A DNA stretch of 64,000 nucleotides from Verrucomicrobiota bacterium (lineage in GTDB: Bacteria > Verrucomicrobiota > Verrucomicrobiia > Opitutales > Opitutaceae): assembly GCA_016235555.1 (NCBI GenBank), contig JACRKC010000010.1, forward strand, positions 52,593 to 116,592, read 5' to 3'. Under the pieces are notes generated by a model. The model made no database searches, was not told where the DNA came from, and saw only the letters and a program-made list of their open reading frames with translations. The translations under genes were made by a program, and so were the position numbers. Of this stretch, positions 52,339 to 61,753 are shown piece after piece. Positions within the stretch are counted from its first letter, which is position 1. Every line of letters begins with the position of its first letter.

Positions 52339-53154
52339 ATGTATCAGAGCTTCTACGGGTTTCGCGAGATGCCGTTCAACATCACGCCCGACCCTCGCTT
52401 CCTCTACCTCAGCCCCACGCACCAAGAGGCGCTCCAGCACCTCAAATACGGCGTGCGCGAGAAAAAGGGTTTCATCGTGCTGGTCGGCGAGGTCGGTTGC
52501 GGCAAAACCACGCTCTGCCGCCGTTTCCTCAACGAACTCGACCCCGACCACTTCGATTCGGCGCTGATCCTCAACCCGCGCGTCTCCGAGACGCAGATGC
52601 TCAAGGCCATCCTCACCGAACTCGGCGAAACCAAGCTCGCCCGCAGCCAGAACGACCTCGTCGCGCAGATGAACACCGTCCTCCTCGAACGCATCCATCG
52701 AGGTCGCGACATCGTGCTCATCATCGATGAGGCGCAGAACCTGAAGTTCGAGGTGCTCGAGCAAATCCGCCTCCTCTCCAACCTCGAGACCGACAAGCAA
52801 AAACTCCTGCAGATCGTCCTCATGGGCCAGCCCGAGCTGAAGGACGTGCTCGCCCAGGACGAATTGCGCCAGCTCCGCCAGCGCATCCTCGTGCACTACG
52901 ATCTGCGTCCGCTCGCCGCGAGCGACACCGAGCACTACATCCAGCACCGCCTCACGCTTGCCGGGGGCGACGGCCGGCCGACCTTCACCCGTTGGGCGCT
53001 CAAGGCCATCCATCGCGGCAGCGGCGGCATTCCCCGCGTCGTGAACAATCTCTGCGACAAGGCGCTTCTCTCCGCGTTCATCCGCGAATCTGACGAGGTC
53101 AGCTACTGGGATGTCCGTCGCGCCATCCGCGACATGACCAACCTCACGGTCTAG
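52339..53154 (+). CDS. ExeA/GspA-like AAA ATPase of a secretion system
   Basis: The 271-residue protein begins MYQSFYGFREMPFNITPDPR, the standard start of ExeA/GspA-type ATPases, which justifies ATG 52339 over the longer frame. Walker A is GEVGCGKTT at 50-58 and Walker B is DIVLIIDEAQNL. Its C-terminus shows the winged part of the AAA module (NNLCDKALLSAF). ExeA works with ExeB/GspB to position secretin complexes in the cell envelope. The next gene encodes a GspB-like protein, but no other type II secretion genes are in the window. Confidence 0.92.
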   Translation: MYQSFYGFREMPFNITPDPRFLYLSPTHQEALQHLKYGVREKKGFIVLVGEVGCGKTTLCRRFLNELDPDHFDSALILNPRVSETQMLKAILTELGETKLARSQNDLVAQMNTVLLERIHRGRDIVLIIDEAQNLKFEVLEQIRLLSNLETDKQKLLQIVLMGQPELKDVLAQDELRQLRQRILVHYDLRPLAASDTEHYIQHRLTLAGGDGRPTFTRWALKAIHRGSGGIPRVVNNLCDKALLSAFIRESDEVSYWDVRRAIRDMTNLTV

Positions 53155-53168
53155 CCCACACACCGACC

Positions 53169-54044
53169 ATGAGTCTGATCAACGACGCCCTGAAGAAAGC
53201 CCAGCGGGCTCGCACCGCCGATCTCCAAGCCGATGCCCCGCCCATGCCGGGCGGTTCCCACCCCGCGCGGGGCTCGGCCCCGAAATCCTCGCAGACCCTC
53301 CTGATCCTTGGCGCCGGCGCCGCCGTGCTCGTGGTGCTCTCGGTCGTCGCCACGGTTTTCCTCATCACCCGCAAGCCGGCCCCTGCGGCGGTTTCCGCCA
53401 GCCCGGCCAGGCCCGCGGCGTCCGCGCCCTCCGCTGCGATCGCAACCACCGAAATCAAGGTGCCGCTGGCGCCGGCCAATCCGCCGTCAAATCCCGCCGC
53501 CGATCGTTCCGCACCATCCGGCGTGGCCCCGAAACCGGCGACGCCCCGCGTTGCCGAGAAAAGCGACCCGGCGGCAGCCGCGCCGTCGCCCGTCCAAATC
53601 GAGAGGCCGCTCAAACCCGAGGCGCCGCCGCCCCACCAACCCGCCGGCCGTGTGGCCGAAACCGCTCCCACCGCGCCACCACCCGTCGTCACCGGCCTGC
53701 CGGCCCACGAAACCAAAACGGTCGCCGCGGCACCCGCCGTCGTCACGCCGGTCGCCGCCGGTCCGGCCGTCGCGGCGACACTCCCGGGCGCGGCCGCTCC
53801 CGCTGCGACCACCCCGTCGGCCACCATCCCCAAGGAAGACGAGCGCATCCACAAGTTCGTCGACAACGTGCGCGTCACCGGCGTTCGCTCCTCCGGCGGC
53901 GAGAGCCGCGTGCTGATGAACGACAAGGTCTACCGGGTGAACGACATCGTCGACCGGACGCTCGGACTGCGCCTGACCAAGGTCGAACCCGATTGCCTCA
54001 CATTCACCGACAGCAACGGTCTGACCTACACGAAGAACTTTTGA
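53169..54044 (+). CDS. GspB-like membrane protein (ExeB partner)
   Basis: The 291-residue protein begins MSLINDALKKAQRART, the conserved amphipathic start of GspB/ExeB-type proteins. A transmembrane segment lies at about 43-67 (LLILGAGAAVLVVLSVVATV). A long Ala/Pro-rich periplasmic linker (about 70-220) leads to a small C-terminal domain (HKFVDNVRVTGVRSSGGESR ... RVNDIVDRTLGLRL) that matches the periplasmic domain of GspB. It starts 14 bases after exeA, so the pair is one operon. Confidence 0.88.
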   Translation: MSLINDALKKAQRARTADLQADAPPMPGGSHPARGSAPKSSQTLLILGAGAAVLVVLSVVATVFLITRKPAPAAVSASPARPAASAPSAAIATTEIKVPLAPANPPSNPAADRSAPSGVAPKPATPRVAEKSDPAAAAPSPVQIERPLKPEAPPPHQPAGRVAETAPTAPPPVVTGLPAHETKTVAAAPAVVTPVAAGPAVAATLPGAAAPAATTPSATIPKEDERIHKFVDNVRVTGVRSSGGESRVLMNDKVYRVNDIVDRTLGLRLTKVEPDCLTFTDSNGLTYTKNF

Positions 54045-54119
54045 CGCCCGGTTTCAGGTGTTCGGCGGCCTGGGACAAACCGCCCCAACTCCAATTCGTC
54101 CCGAGTGAGACGAACGCGA

Positions 54120-54206
54120 ATTGCAGGAGCCTGCTCGCAGAAGATTTCGTGGCACGGGTCGGGAGACCCGTGCCACTCCAGCCATCGCCTGCAAGCAGGC
54201 TCCTAC
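54120..54206. repeat. Nested inverted repeat: family G frame around a family F core
   Basis: The outer arms are TGCAGGAGCCTGCTCGCAG and its complement GCAAGCAGGCTCCTAC. The inner hairpin at 54149-54176 is GTGGCACGGGTCGGGAGACC closing GTGCCAC, the same word as the insert in the helicase gene. One repeat appears to have landed inside another. Confidence 0.88.
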
Positions 54207-54287
54207 CGATCGGCAGGCCAGGCTCACTCTGATCGCGGCTTGGAACAAAGCCGCTGATCGTTCCCCGCCGGACCGCCCCACCCGGCG

Positions 54288-56060
54288 TCACTTCCGCTTC
54301 GCCAGCCAGCGCTGCACCTCCGGCAGCGGCCACGTGTTGAGAACACTCTCCTTCGTGAGCCAGCCTTTGCGCGCCGCGTTGATCCCCGCCCGCACGTGCT
54401 CGAGCCCGGCCGTTTCGTGCGCATCCGGATTGATCGCACAGAGCAGACCGCGTTCGGCCGCTCTGCGCCAGAGCCGCCAATCCATGTCCAGCCGCAGCGG
54501 ATTCGCGTTCAGCTCGATCACCACGCGGTTTGCGATTGCGGCGTCGATGATTTTTGCGGCGTCCACGCGGTAACCTTCGCGCTTGAGCAGGAGGCGCCCC
54601 GTGAGATGCCCGAGCATCGTCGCGCCCGGGTGTTCGATCGCGCGGATGATGCGCGCCGTCATCGTCGCCTCGTCCTGCGTGAAGACGTTGTGCACCGACA
54701 CCACGACATAATCGAGCTTCGCCAGCAGCGCGTCGTCGTAGTCGAGTCTCCCGTCCGGCAGGATGTCGCACTCGGTGCCCGTGAAGACGTGCGTCTTGAA
54801 TCGCTTCGCCGCGTTCAGCGCCTTGATCTCCTCGATCTGCTTCAGCAGGCGGGCTTCGCTGAGGCCGTTGGCCTGGTAACTCGACTTCGAGTGATCCGCC
54901 ACGCCGTAATATTCCCAGCCCTGCGCCTCCGCGGCGGCGACCATCTCGGCGAGCGTGTTGCCGCCGTCCGAGGCCGTCGTATGGTTGTGCCACACGCCGC
55001 GGATGTCGCCGGGCTCCACGAGCCGCGGCAACTCGCCCTTCTCCGCCGCCTCGATCTCGCCCAGGCCCTCGCGCAACTCGGGCGTGATGAAGTTCAGCCC
55101 CAGCGCCGCGAACAACGCCCCCTCCGTCGTGATCGTCCTGCCGTCCGCCATTCGGCCCTTCAGTCTTTCCGCCTTTTCCTTCGCCGTGCCCTCGCCTTCC
55201 GCGGGCACGAGGCCCCACTCGCTCATCGAGAGGCCGCGCGCGAGCGCGCGCTGGCGCATCTGGACGTTGTGGTCCTTCGAGCCCGTGAAATGGTGCAGCG
55301 CAAACACGAATTGCTCCTCCGGCACGAGCCGCAGATCGGCCTGCAATCCGCTCTCGAACCGCACGCTCGCCTTCGTCTCGCCGCGCGCCGTCACCTCCTT
55401 CACGCCCGGCCGCGTCACGAACCACTCGACCACCGGCGCGACCTCCGTCGCCGCGACGAGAAAATCCAGATCGCCCACCGTCTCCATGCCACGCCGCAGG
55501 CTCCCTGCCGCCTCCGCCCGTTTCACCTGCGGCAATGCCCGCAGCCCCGCCACGATCGGCGCCGACACCTCCCACGCGTCCCACCACAAGTGGCGTTTGC
55601 CATACGCTTCGCGATTGCGGATGCCGGCGAGGATTTTCTCCTGCGTCTTTTCCCCGAAACCTTCCAGCGCCGCGATCCGCCCTTCCTGGCATGCGGCGGT
55701 CAAATCCGCGATGCTCGCAATGCCAAGCTTGTCGTGGACCGCCTTGATTTTTTTCGGGCCGAGCCCGGGAATCTGCAACATCTCGACCAGTCCGGGCGCG
55801 ATGGACGCCGTGAGTTTTTCGTAGTAACCCAGCCGCCCGGTCGTGTGCAGCTCCGTGATCTTCTGCGTCAGCGCCTCGCCGAACCCCTTCATCGCCTTGA
55901 GCTCGTCGGCCGCGATCAACCGCGCCAGCTCCGCTTCCTCGATCGCCTCCAGCGCACGCGCCCCCGTCTGGTAGGCGCGCACCTTGAACGGATTTTCACC
56001 CTGTAGCTCCAGCAAGGTGCCGATCTCCGTCAGCACATCCGCGATTTCATTCTTGGTCAT
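54288..56060 (-). CDS. polX: DNA polymerase/3'-5' exonuclease PolX
   Basis: The 590-residue protein has N-terminal helix-hairpin-helix repeats ([17 protein letters not shown]), the family X polymerase active site [16 protein letters not shown] at 186-201 with Asp197 and Asp199, and a C-terminal PHP domain. The PHP metal ligands are visible as HNHTTASDG at 358-366 and GVADHSKS near 386. Bacterial PolX fills short gaps and removes mispaired ends in base-excision repair. All key residues are present. It lies 24 bases downstream of menE on the same strand. Confidence 0.95.
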   Translation of the reverse strand: MTKNEIADVLTEIGTLLELQGENPFKVRAYQTGARALEAIEEAELARLIAADELKAMKGFGEALTQKITELHTTGRLGYYEKLTASIAPGLVEMLQIPGLGPKKIKAVHDKLGIASIADLTAACQEGRIAALEGFGEKTQEKILAGIRNREAYGKRHLWWDAWEVSAPIVAGLRALPQVKRAEAAGSLRRGMETVGDLDFLVAATEVAPVVEWFVTRPGVKEVTARGETKASVRFESGLQADLRLVPEEQFVFALHHFTGSKDHNVQMRQRALARGLSMSEWGLVPAEGEGTAKEKAERLKGRMADGRTITTEGALFAALGLNFITPELREGLGEIEAAEKGELPRLVEPGDIRGVWHNHTTASDGGNTLAEMVAAAEAQGWEYYGVADHSKSSYQANGLSEARLLKQIEEIKALNAAKRFKTHVFTGTECDILPDGRLDYDDALLAKLDYVVVSVHNVFTQDEATMTARIIRAIEHPGATMLGHLTGRLLLKREGYRVDAAKIIDAAIANRVVIELNANPLRLDMDWRLWRRAAERGLLCAINPDAHETAGLEHVRAGINAARKGWLTKESVLNTWPLPEVQRWLAKRK

Positions 56061-56084
56061 GTGGGTGCGCCCGATCTTTGGCGG

Positions 56085-57221
56085 CTAGGCACGTTGGGCA
56101 AGCACCGCCGCGGCCAGCGCGGCGCGGTTGACCTTGCCCTGCGCGTTGCGCGGCCAGTCCGCCAGCGCGACAAACCGTTTCGGCCGCTGGTGCGGCGCGA
56201 GCGCAGCGACCGCGCGAGCCATGTCGGGACGCGCCGCCCGGCACGGATAACAGGCCACCACCGCCTCGCCCCACTCGCGATCCGGCACGCCGAGCACCGC
56301 CACATCGGCGAACTCCCTGCTCGCCCGCAGCGCCGCCTCCACCTCCGTCGGGAAAACTTTTTTCCCGCCCGTGATGATCACCGCGTCGCGCCGACCGAGC
56401 ACGTGCAGATGCCTGCATGCATCGATGCGTCCGAGGTCCTCCGTCAGCCAGGTCCGCGCCGACTTTCTCTCGGGAAAATATCCGCGAAACACCGAATTCC
56501 CCGTCACGCGGATGCGTCCACCACGCGCAATCGCGAGCTGTGCGTGCGGGAGCGCCGGGCCGCTGCTCCGCGCCCCGGCGAGAAATTCCTCCGGCCGCAG
56601 CGCCGCCACCATCGCGGCCGTCTCGGTCATGCCGTAGCTCAGCGAGACCCGCAGTCGGGCCGCCGCCGCCTCGTCGGCGAGCGCCGGCCATACCGGCCCA
56701 CCGCCGAGAAAGATGATCTCGAACTTCCGCAACCACGCCACCGTCGCCCGCGTGCGCAGCAACCGCTGCATTTGGGTCGGCACGAGCGAGATCACCCACG
56801 GTCCGCCCTTGAGCCGCGGCGTGTCGCCCGCCTCCAGTTTTTTCCATTCGCAGCCCAGGTATTTTCCGCCTGTCGCCGCGCAGCGCACCCGCGCCATCAA
56901 TCCGCTCACGTGATGCGCCGGCAGCACCCCCACCGCATTCACGCATTTCAAGCCGAAGTGCCGGCCAAACCCGCGCACCGCCGCGCTCAGCGTGCGCTCG
57001 TCGTGCCGCGCAAACTTCACGCCTCCGCTCGTGCCGCCCGTCGGCACGCACAGCCAGCCGGAGAAAACTTTGGCCCTCCGATTTCCGATCTTCGATTTCA
57101 GCGCTTCGAACTGCGCGCGCTGCGCCGCAGTCCACTTTGGGTCGCACAGGAAAACAAATCCGCCTCGCTCCTCGGCGCAGCCCGTGGCGAGCACGAGGCT
57201 TCTCAACTCAGCGCGTTCCAT
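56085..57221 (-). CDS. menE: o-Succinylbenzoate-CoA ligase (compact AMP-binding enzyme)
   Basis: The 378-residue acyl-adenylating enzyme is shorter than the usual 450-550 residues and lacks much of the N-terminal subdomain. The P-loop VPTGGTSGGVKF, the adenine motif YGMTETAAMVA, the hinge region ITGGKKVFPTEVE and the catalytic Lys region NAQGKVNR are all present. It lies in an overlapping pair with menC, supporting a role in menaquinone synthesis. ATG 57221 overlaps menC by 19 bases. The frame upstream (to 57515) is antisense shadow of menC. Confidence 0.85.
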   Translation of the reverse strand: MERAELRSLVLATGCAEERGGFVFLCDPKWTAAQRAQFEALKSKIGNRRAKVFSGWLCVPTGGTSGGVKFARHDERTLSAAVRGFGRHFGLKCVNAVGVLPAHHVSGLMARVRCAATGGKYLGCEWKKLEAGDTPRLKGGPWVISLVPTQMQRLLRTRATVAWLRKFEIIFLGGGPVWPALADEAAAARLRVSLSYGMTETAAMVAALRPEEFLAGARSSGPALPHAQLAIARGGRIRVTGNSVFRGYFPERKSARTWLTEDLGRIDACRHLHVLGRRDAVIITGGKKVFPTEVEAALRASREFADVAVLGVPDREWGEAVVACYPCRAARPDMARAVAALAPHQRPKRFVALADWPRNAQGKVNRAALAAAVLAQRA

Positions 57222-58297
57222 ACGGCCTCCGGGTCGATTCGCTCCACGTCTTCCCGCCGCACAAACGGCGCCGCCGCCGGGCCATCGAACCGCGCGTCCG
57301 CAAACAACGGCCACACGCCAAACCCCAGCGCCCGCTGTTCGCCCGGCCAGCCAAACGCCGCGCGCAACGCCGCGCGCGCTCCGACCGCCGTTTCCAGCGC
57401 GGAGGAAAACACCACCGCCGCCTTCGTCCGCTCCAGCCGCGCGAGCGTGTCCGCCACATCGCCCAGCAAACTCGGCTTCACCACAAACACGCCCGGCCAG
57501 CCTGCGCCGAGCCATCGCTCCACGTCGGTATCACTCGCGATCGATTCATCCAGCGCGAGCGGCGTCGGGAAATCGCCCGCCAGCCCCTTCAGTAAATCTT
57601 CGGTCTGCTTCAGCAGGGCCGTGCCCTGCGTAGCTCCGCCCGGCGGAGCGAAGCAGGGTTGCTCGACAAACTCCACCGGCCGCTCCGCGCAGCGCTCCAG
57701 CCAGCGCTCGGCCTTGCGCCGATCCCACGCGCCATTGGCATCCAGCCGCAGCTTCGCGCCCTCGGGCAGCGCCGCGCACACATCGTCCAGCAGTGCGAGT
57801 TCGTCCGCCACATCGCCCACACCCACCTTCCACTTGAAAACCCGAAATCCCGCCTCCGCCCGCGGCGGAATCGCCCCCAGCACCGCGCGCCCCGCCGGCA
57901 ACAACGCCGCGACCGAAAGGTAGGGCGGGTCTTCGACCCGCCCTTTTCCCGCAGGCAAACTATCTCCGCGCGCCGAGGGCAGGTCAGAGACCTGCCCTAC
58001 TTCACGCAGCGCCGCCGCGATCGCATTCCGCACGCACCGCAGCCGCTCCGGCACGCTTTCCAGCCGCTCCGCCTCGCCCCATTCGCCGATCTCCCGGCAC
58101 GCCGTCTCCGCCTCGTCAATCGTCTCCGTTCCAAACCACGGAATCGGCGCCGCCTCGCCCCATCCGACCTCGCCACCTTCGCCCTGCACCCGCACCACCA
58201 GCCCTTCGCGCGCCGTCCACGCGCCATGCGCCGTGCGCACCGCCGTGCGAAACGGCAGTCGGTAGCGGCGAAACTGGAAGCGGCACTTCGTCATCAC
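57203..58297 (-). CDS. menC: o-Succinylbenzoate synthase
   Basis: This 364-residue enolase-superfamily enzyme dehydrates SHCHC to o-succinylbenzoate. Family residues are visible in order: FKWKVG (catalytic Lys), RLDANGAW (metal Asp), VEFVEQP (metal Glu), ALDES (metal Asp) and VVKPSLLG (second catalytic Lys). A 27-codon insert at about residues 100-126 (VGQVSDLPSARGDSLPAGKG ...) coincides exactly with an 81-base inverted repeat at 57920-58000. It lies between NAIAAALRE and LSVAALLPAG, which are contiguous in typical homologues. A second small palindrome encodes about residues 213-230. Start M1 or M2 cannot be decided. Confidence 0.87.
   Translation of the reverse strand: MMTKCRFQFRRYRLPFRTAVRTAHGAWTAREGLVVRVQGEGGEVGWGEAAPIPWFGTETIDEAETACREIGEWGEAERLESVPERLRCVRNAIAAALREVGQVSDLPSARGDSLPAGKGRVEDPPYLSVAALLPAGRAVLGAIPPRAEAGFRVFKWKVGVGDVADELALLDDVCAALPEGAKLRLDANGAWDRRKAERWLERCAERPVEFVEQPCFAPPGGATQGTALLKQTEDLLKGLAGDFPTPLALDESIASDTDVERWLGAGWPGVFVVKPSLLGDVADTLARLERTKAAVVFSSALETAVGARAALRAAFGWPGEQRALGFGVWPLFADARFDGPAAAPFVRREDVERIDPEAVWNALS
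57610..57660. repeat. Small inverted repeat inside menC (family P)
   Basis: GCAGGGCCGTGCCCTGC, then GTAGCTCCGCCCGGCGGAGC and CGAAGCAGGG. It has a GTAG head and encodes the unusual stretch QPCFAPPGGATQGTAL after the VEQP metal site. Confidence 0.6.
57920..58000. repeat. 81-base inverted repeat inside menC (family O)
   Basis: GTAGGGCGGGTCTTCGACCC ... GGTCAGAGACCTGCCCTAC. It has both terminal tetranucleotides GTAG and CTAC, two different internal palindromes, and a length that is a multiple of three. Confidence 0.92.
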
Positions 58298-58321
58298 AAT
58301 CCACCGTGATCCAAACCGAAA

Positions 58322-58404
58322 TTAACCACGGATTACACGGATAAACACGGATCACTGACCACGACCCGTCGCTTGAGCCATGTGCATCCGTGTAATCCGT
58401 GGTC
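58322..58404. repeat. Inverted repeat AACCACGGATTACACGGAT (family N)
   Basis: AACCACGGATTACACGGATA ... CATCCGTGTAATCCGTGGTC. This word is known as a dispersed repeat across many bacterial phyla. It lies between menC and guaB and has no GTRG head. Confidence 0.85.
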
Positions 58405-58488
58405 AGCGTCAGAGCGCTGCACCGGATAACAATATCGAAAAACCCCTTGCTCTCCGCGACGCACGGCCTACTTCGTTCATGGCAACCT

Positions 58489-60078
58489 ATGACGAAGGTT
58501 GCACCGATCACCACCGCGCTCAGCGCCGCTGACGCCGAGTTTTATCTGCCCGCCGAGGCCTTCTTCCGCGCCAACGCGCCCACCGCCCTGACGTTCGACG
58601 ACGTCTCACTCGCGACGCTTTACTCGGAGATCCTCCCGAAAGACGCCGATACGTCCACCGCGCTGAGCGAGAGCCTCCGCCTCTCCATTCCGATCGTCTC
58701 GTCGGACATGGACACCGTCACCGAGTCGCGCATGGCCATCGCCATGGCCCTCAACGGCGGCCTCGGTCTCATCCACTACAACATGACGGCCGAGGACCAG
58801 GTGAAGGAGGTCGCCCGCGTGAAGCGCCACATCCACGGCCTCATCCAGGACCCAATCACCGTCGCGCCCGACAAGACCATCGGCGACGTGCTCGCCTTGA
58901 TCGAAAAGAAGCGCTTCGGGTTTCAGACCTTCCCCGTCGTCGACGAACAGGGCCACCTCGTCGGCCTCCTGCCCGGCTCCATCGTCAAGGAGCGCTACAA
59001 GACGAAGAAAGTGACCGAGGCGATGACGCCCCGCGCCCGCCTCATCACCGTCAAGGAGCGCGACCTCGGCAAGGACTCGATCAAATACGCCGACAAGTTT
59101 TTCTCCGACAACATCGGCATCAACAAAATGCTCGTCGTCGATGCGCAGGATCGCCTGCGCGGTCTCGTCACCAGCACCGATGTCGAGCGCCTCGTGAGCG
59201 AGGCCAAACTCCGCCGCAAGCCCGCCCGCGACGCCGACTACCGCCTCGTCGCCGGCGCCGCCCTCTCCACCATCCGCCAGCCCAACGGCGAACTCGACCG
59301 CGAAAAAATCCTCACCCACGTCGCCGGCCTCGTCGCCGAACACGTCGATTGCGTGGCCGTCTCCACCGCCCACGGCCACACGGCCGGCGTCGGCGAAGTC
59401 GTCCGCCTCGTGCGCAGCGAGTTCAAGCACCTCGCGATCGTCGCCGGCAACGTCACCAGCGCCGCCGGCGTCGAGTTCCTCGCCAACTGCGGCGCCGACG
59501 CGATCAAGATCGGCCAGGGTCCCGGCTCGATCTGCACCACGCGCATCGTGGCCGGTGTCGGCATTCCGCAACTCACCGCGCTCTACGTCGCCGGCACCGC
59601 CGCGAAGAAGAAGGGGGTGAAACTCCTCGCCGACGGCGGCATCACCAAGAGCGGCGACATCGTGAAAGCGCTCACGCTCGCCGACGCCGTGATCTGCGGC
59701 GGACTGCTCGCCGGCTGCCGCGAAGCCCCCGGCGAAATCATGGAGATCGGCGGCAAGGTTTATAAACAGTATCGCGGCATGGGCAGCCTCAGCGCGATGA
59801 AGGCCGGCAGCGCCGCCCGCTACGGCCACAACGCCGCCGACAACACCCGCAAGGTCGCCGCCGAAGGCATCGAGGCCCTCAAGGAAGTCAGCGGCTCCGT
59901 CGACGACGTGCTCGCCACGCTCGTCGGCGGCGTGCAATCCGGCATGGGCTACCTCGGCGCCGCCACGCTCGCCGACCTCCGCACGAAAGCCCGCTACACG
60001 CGCGTGAGCCCCGCCGGCCAGAAGGAAGCCGCCCCGCACGACGTGGTCGAAGTCTCGACCCGCACGACCAGCGCCTGA
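58489..60078 (+). CDS. guaB: IMP dehydrogenase
   Basis: The 529-residue enzyme converts IMP to XMP, the committed step to GMP. Two CBS domains are inserted in the barrel (about 115-230). The active-site loop GPGSICTTR contains the catalytic Cys349, and [12 protein letters not shown] and the flap region follow. The substrate-binding [17 protein letters not shown] is the standard N-terminus. ATG 58489 is 86 bases after the family N repeat. The C-terminus after [20 protein letters not shown] is longer than usual but without obvious domain content. Confidence 0.95.
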   Translation: MTKVAPITTALSAADAEFYLPAEAFFRANAPTALTFDDVSLATLYSEILPKDADTSTALSESLRLSIPIVSSDMDTVTESRMAIAMALNGGLGLIHYNMTAEDQVKEVARVKRHIHGLIQDPITVAPDKTIGDVLALIEKKRFGFQTFPVVDEQGHLVGLLPGSIVKERYKTKKVTEAMTPRARLITVKERDLGKDSIKYADKFFSDNIGINKMLVVDAQDRLRGLVTSTDVERLVSEAKLRRKPARDADYRLVAGAALSTIRQPNGELDREKILTHVAGLVAEHVDCVAVSTAHGHTAGVGEVVRLVRSEFKHLAIVAGNVTSAAGVEFLANCGADAIKIGQGPGSICTTRIVAGVGIPQLTALYVAGTAAKKKGVKLLADGGITKSGDIVKALTLADAVICGGLLAGCREAPGEIMEIGGKVYKQYRGMGSLSAMKAGSAARYGHNAADNTRKVAAEGIEALKEVSGSVDDVLATLVGGVQSGMGYLGAATLADLRTKARYTRVSPAGQKEAAPHDVVEVSTRTTSA

Positions 60079-60091
60079 GCAGAAGTTCGCG

Positions 60092-60160
60092 TCAAGTGGA
60101 GCGCGTTGCCCTCAACGCGCTTGCATCCGGGTGGAGCGGCTTGACCCCAAGCCGCTTGGC
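60092..60160. repeat. Family C repeat, copy C4 (two half-elements, direct)
   Basis: AAGTGGAGCGCGTTGCCCTC... followed by GTGGAGCGGCTTGACCCCAA. Two GTGG-headed hairpins lie in direct and not inverted order, and their words differ (CGCGTTG versus GGCTTG). Confidence 0.78.
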
Positions 60161-60181
60161 GCGAATCCCGCGCGGGCCGTG

Positions 60182-60319
60182 ATACCGACGGCTGTTGAGA
60201 ATCGGATGGTCGTAGGTCGGGCTTTACGCCCGACATTTGTCCGCCTGCCGCGGGTGTCGGGGATAAACCCCGACCTACCCCACTACCGCAATAGTCCAAC
60301 AATCATGTGACGTTGGTAT
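60182..60319. repeat. Family A frame with a family J core, copy A6
   Basis: The outer ends are ATACCGACGGCTG and CATGTGACGTTGGTAT as in family A. The inner REP pair (60212-60278, GTAGGTCGGGCTTTACGCCC ... CCCGACCTAC) belongs to family J. Its right edge overlaps the stop codon of the ceramidase-like gene. Confidence 0.9.
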
Positions 60320-61752
60320 TACTTCACCCCCACCTCGCGCACGAGTTCCTTCACCTTCCCGACGATCTTATCCTCGAGTCCCGCCGCCCACGGACTCGGG
60401 CGCCCGTAGGGAATCATCGAACTCTTCCCTTCGTAGGCCGCCTCCGCGAGCACCGACTCGGACGGGATGTAGGCCATCACGTCGTTCGAATAGGCAAACA
60501 CCCACAGCTTGCGTCCCTCGCGCGCCGCCTCGGCTTTCAGGCGCAACGCGTAGTCGACCACGACTTCGCCGCCGAGTGCGACCCACGTGATGTCGCCCAG
60601 CCGCCAAGCTTGGATCGGATAGGCGTAGTCGAGCTTGATGCCACCGCGCGCCACCTCGGCGTTCATTGCCTTCGCCCACGCCACGTCCATCTGCTTCACG
60701 ACCGCGGCTTTCTTCGGATCGTCGGCGGCCGCCGCCGCGATCTCCGCCGCGGTGGGCGCCTTCGCAAATTTCAAGGTAAGATCCGAGAAGGCCGTGACCA
60801 ACTCGCCGCGCACCGGCTGCTGGAGCCCGCTCAACGCGAGATCGACGGCATCGGCCAGTTCGCGTCCGTGTTTCTCGGCGAGTTCCAGCGTGCCGCGCGG
60901 GAACGGATTGATGTTCCCACCGCAGCCCGCCACGAACAGCGCGGTCGCGCCCGCGTGACGGCGCTCCAACTCCGCCACTGCCGCACCCGCGTAGTCGCCG
61001 TGCCATTGGTAGAAGTTCAGCGTGGTGTTGTGGCACGCATACGACGCAAGCAACGCCACGATTTTTCCGGCCGCATCGCGCACCGCCAACACCGGGACGT
61101 CGTGATCGGCCGGACCTTGGAGCGTGCCGGCCGCCATGCGCGCGGTGGCGTTGGCCTCGGTGTTTTTGCGGCGGTTCACGCCGAACGTCGCCAGCCCGTG
61201 ACTGGCCCCGAGCGTCGCCGGTTGCAGCGCCGCAACCGCCGCCGCCGCCGCCTCGATCATGTCGTTTTCGAGCCGGCGCGTGTAGGCCGCGATCGCCTGC
61301 TCGTCGGCCGCCGCGAAGGGCCGCAGCGCGATGATGTAGCCCTCGACCGAGGGCGAACAGTGCGTGTGCGAGGCGTTGACCATCACGGCGCGACGCGGAA
61401 TCGCGAAACGCTTTTCGAGTTCGGCCGCCACGCGGTCGCTCACGTTGCGCGGCACGCCGCACAAGTCCACCGTGATGAGCACGGCCTGGTTGCCCGCACT
61501 GTCTCTCAACGCGAGCGCCTTGGCCCACAGCTCCTGCGCCTTGCCCTCGGCGGGATGATCGCGCACCGCGTAGCCCGTCATCCAATGTGGCGCCTGCGGC
61601 GTGATCGCCTTGCGGGACACGCCGGCCTGCCAGGGCTGCACATCGGCCGCGTCAGCGCGGCCAATCAGCAGAAGCACAACCGCACCGGCGATGAATCGGA
61701 CAATCCCACAACTCAGAAAGCCCAGAAAGAGTCCCCAAAGCGGTGCGCCCAC
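60319..61752 (-). CDS. Neutral/alkaline ceramidase-like hydrolase, paralogue 2
   Basis: The 477-residue protein is related to the enzyme at 15339-16796. It shares VSRKAITPQAPHWMTGYAVR, the metal-site NASHTHCSP and CHNTTLNFYQ, and the ending TWVALGGEVVVDYALRLKAE. GTG 61752 gives a long signal peptide (LSCGIVRFIAGAVVLLLIGR) and lies immediately beside repeat D3, which occupies the rest of the open frame upstream. The stop codon TAA is at the edge of repeat A6, in the same geometry as the Nudix gene and A2. Substrate unknown; a secreted amidase or sphingolipid-like target is inferred from the family only. Confidence 0.85.
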   Translation of the reverse strand: MGAPLWGLFLGFLSCGIVRFIAGAVVLLLIGRADAADVQPWQAGVSRKAITPQAPHWMTGYAVRDHPAEGKAQELWAKALALRDSAGNQAVLITVDLCGVPRNVSDRVAAELEKRFAIPRRAVMVNASHTHCSPSVEGYIIALRPFAAADEQAIAAYTRRLENDMIEAAAAAVAALQPATLGASHGLATFGVNRRKNTEANATARMAAGTLQGPADHDVPVLAVRDAAGKIVALLASYACHNTTLNFYQWHGDYAGAAVAELERRHAGATALFVAGCGGNINPFPRGTLELAEKHGRELADAVDLALSGLQQPVRGELVTAFSDLTLKFAKAPTAAEIAAAAADDPKKAAVVKQMDVAWAKAMNAEVARGGIKLDYAYPIQAWRLGDITWVALGGEVVVDYALRLKAEAAREGRKLWVFAYSNDVMAYIPSESVLAEAAYEGKSSMIPYGRPSPWAAGLEDKIVGKVKELVREVGVK

Positions 61753-61753
61753 C

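Noticed and set aside
56085..57515. N-terminal extension of menE by 98 residues
   Set aside because: The extension is antisense to menC and Gly/Arg/Ala-rich; ATG 57221 gives the compact form known for AMP-ligases of this kind.
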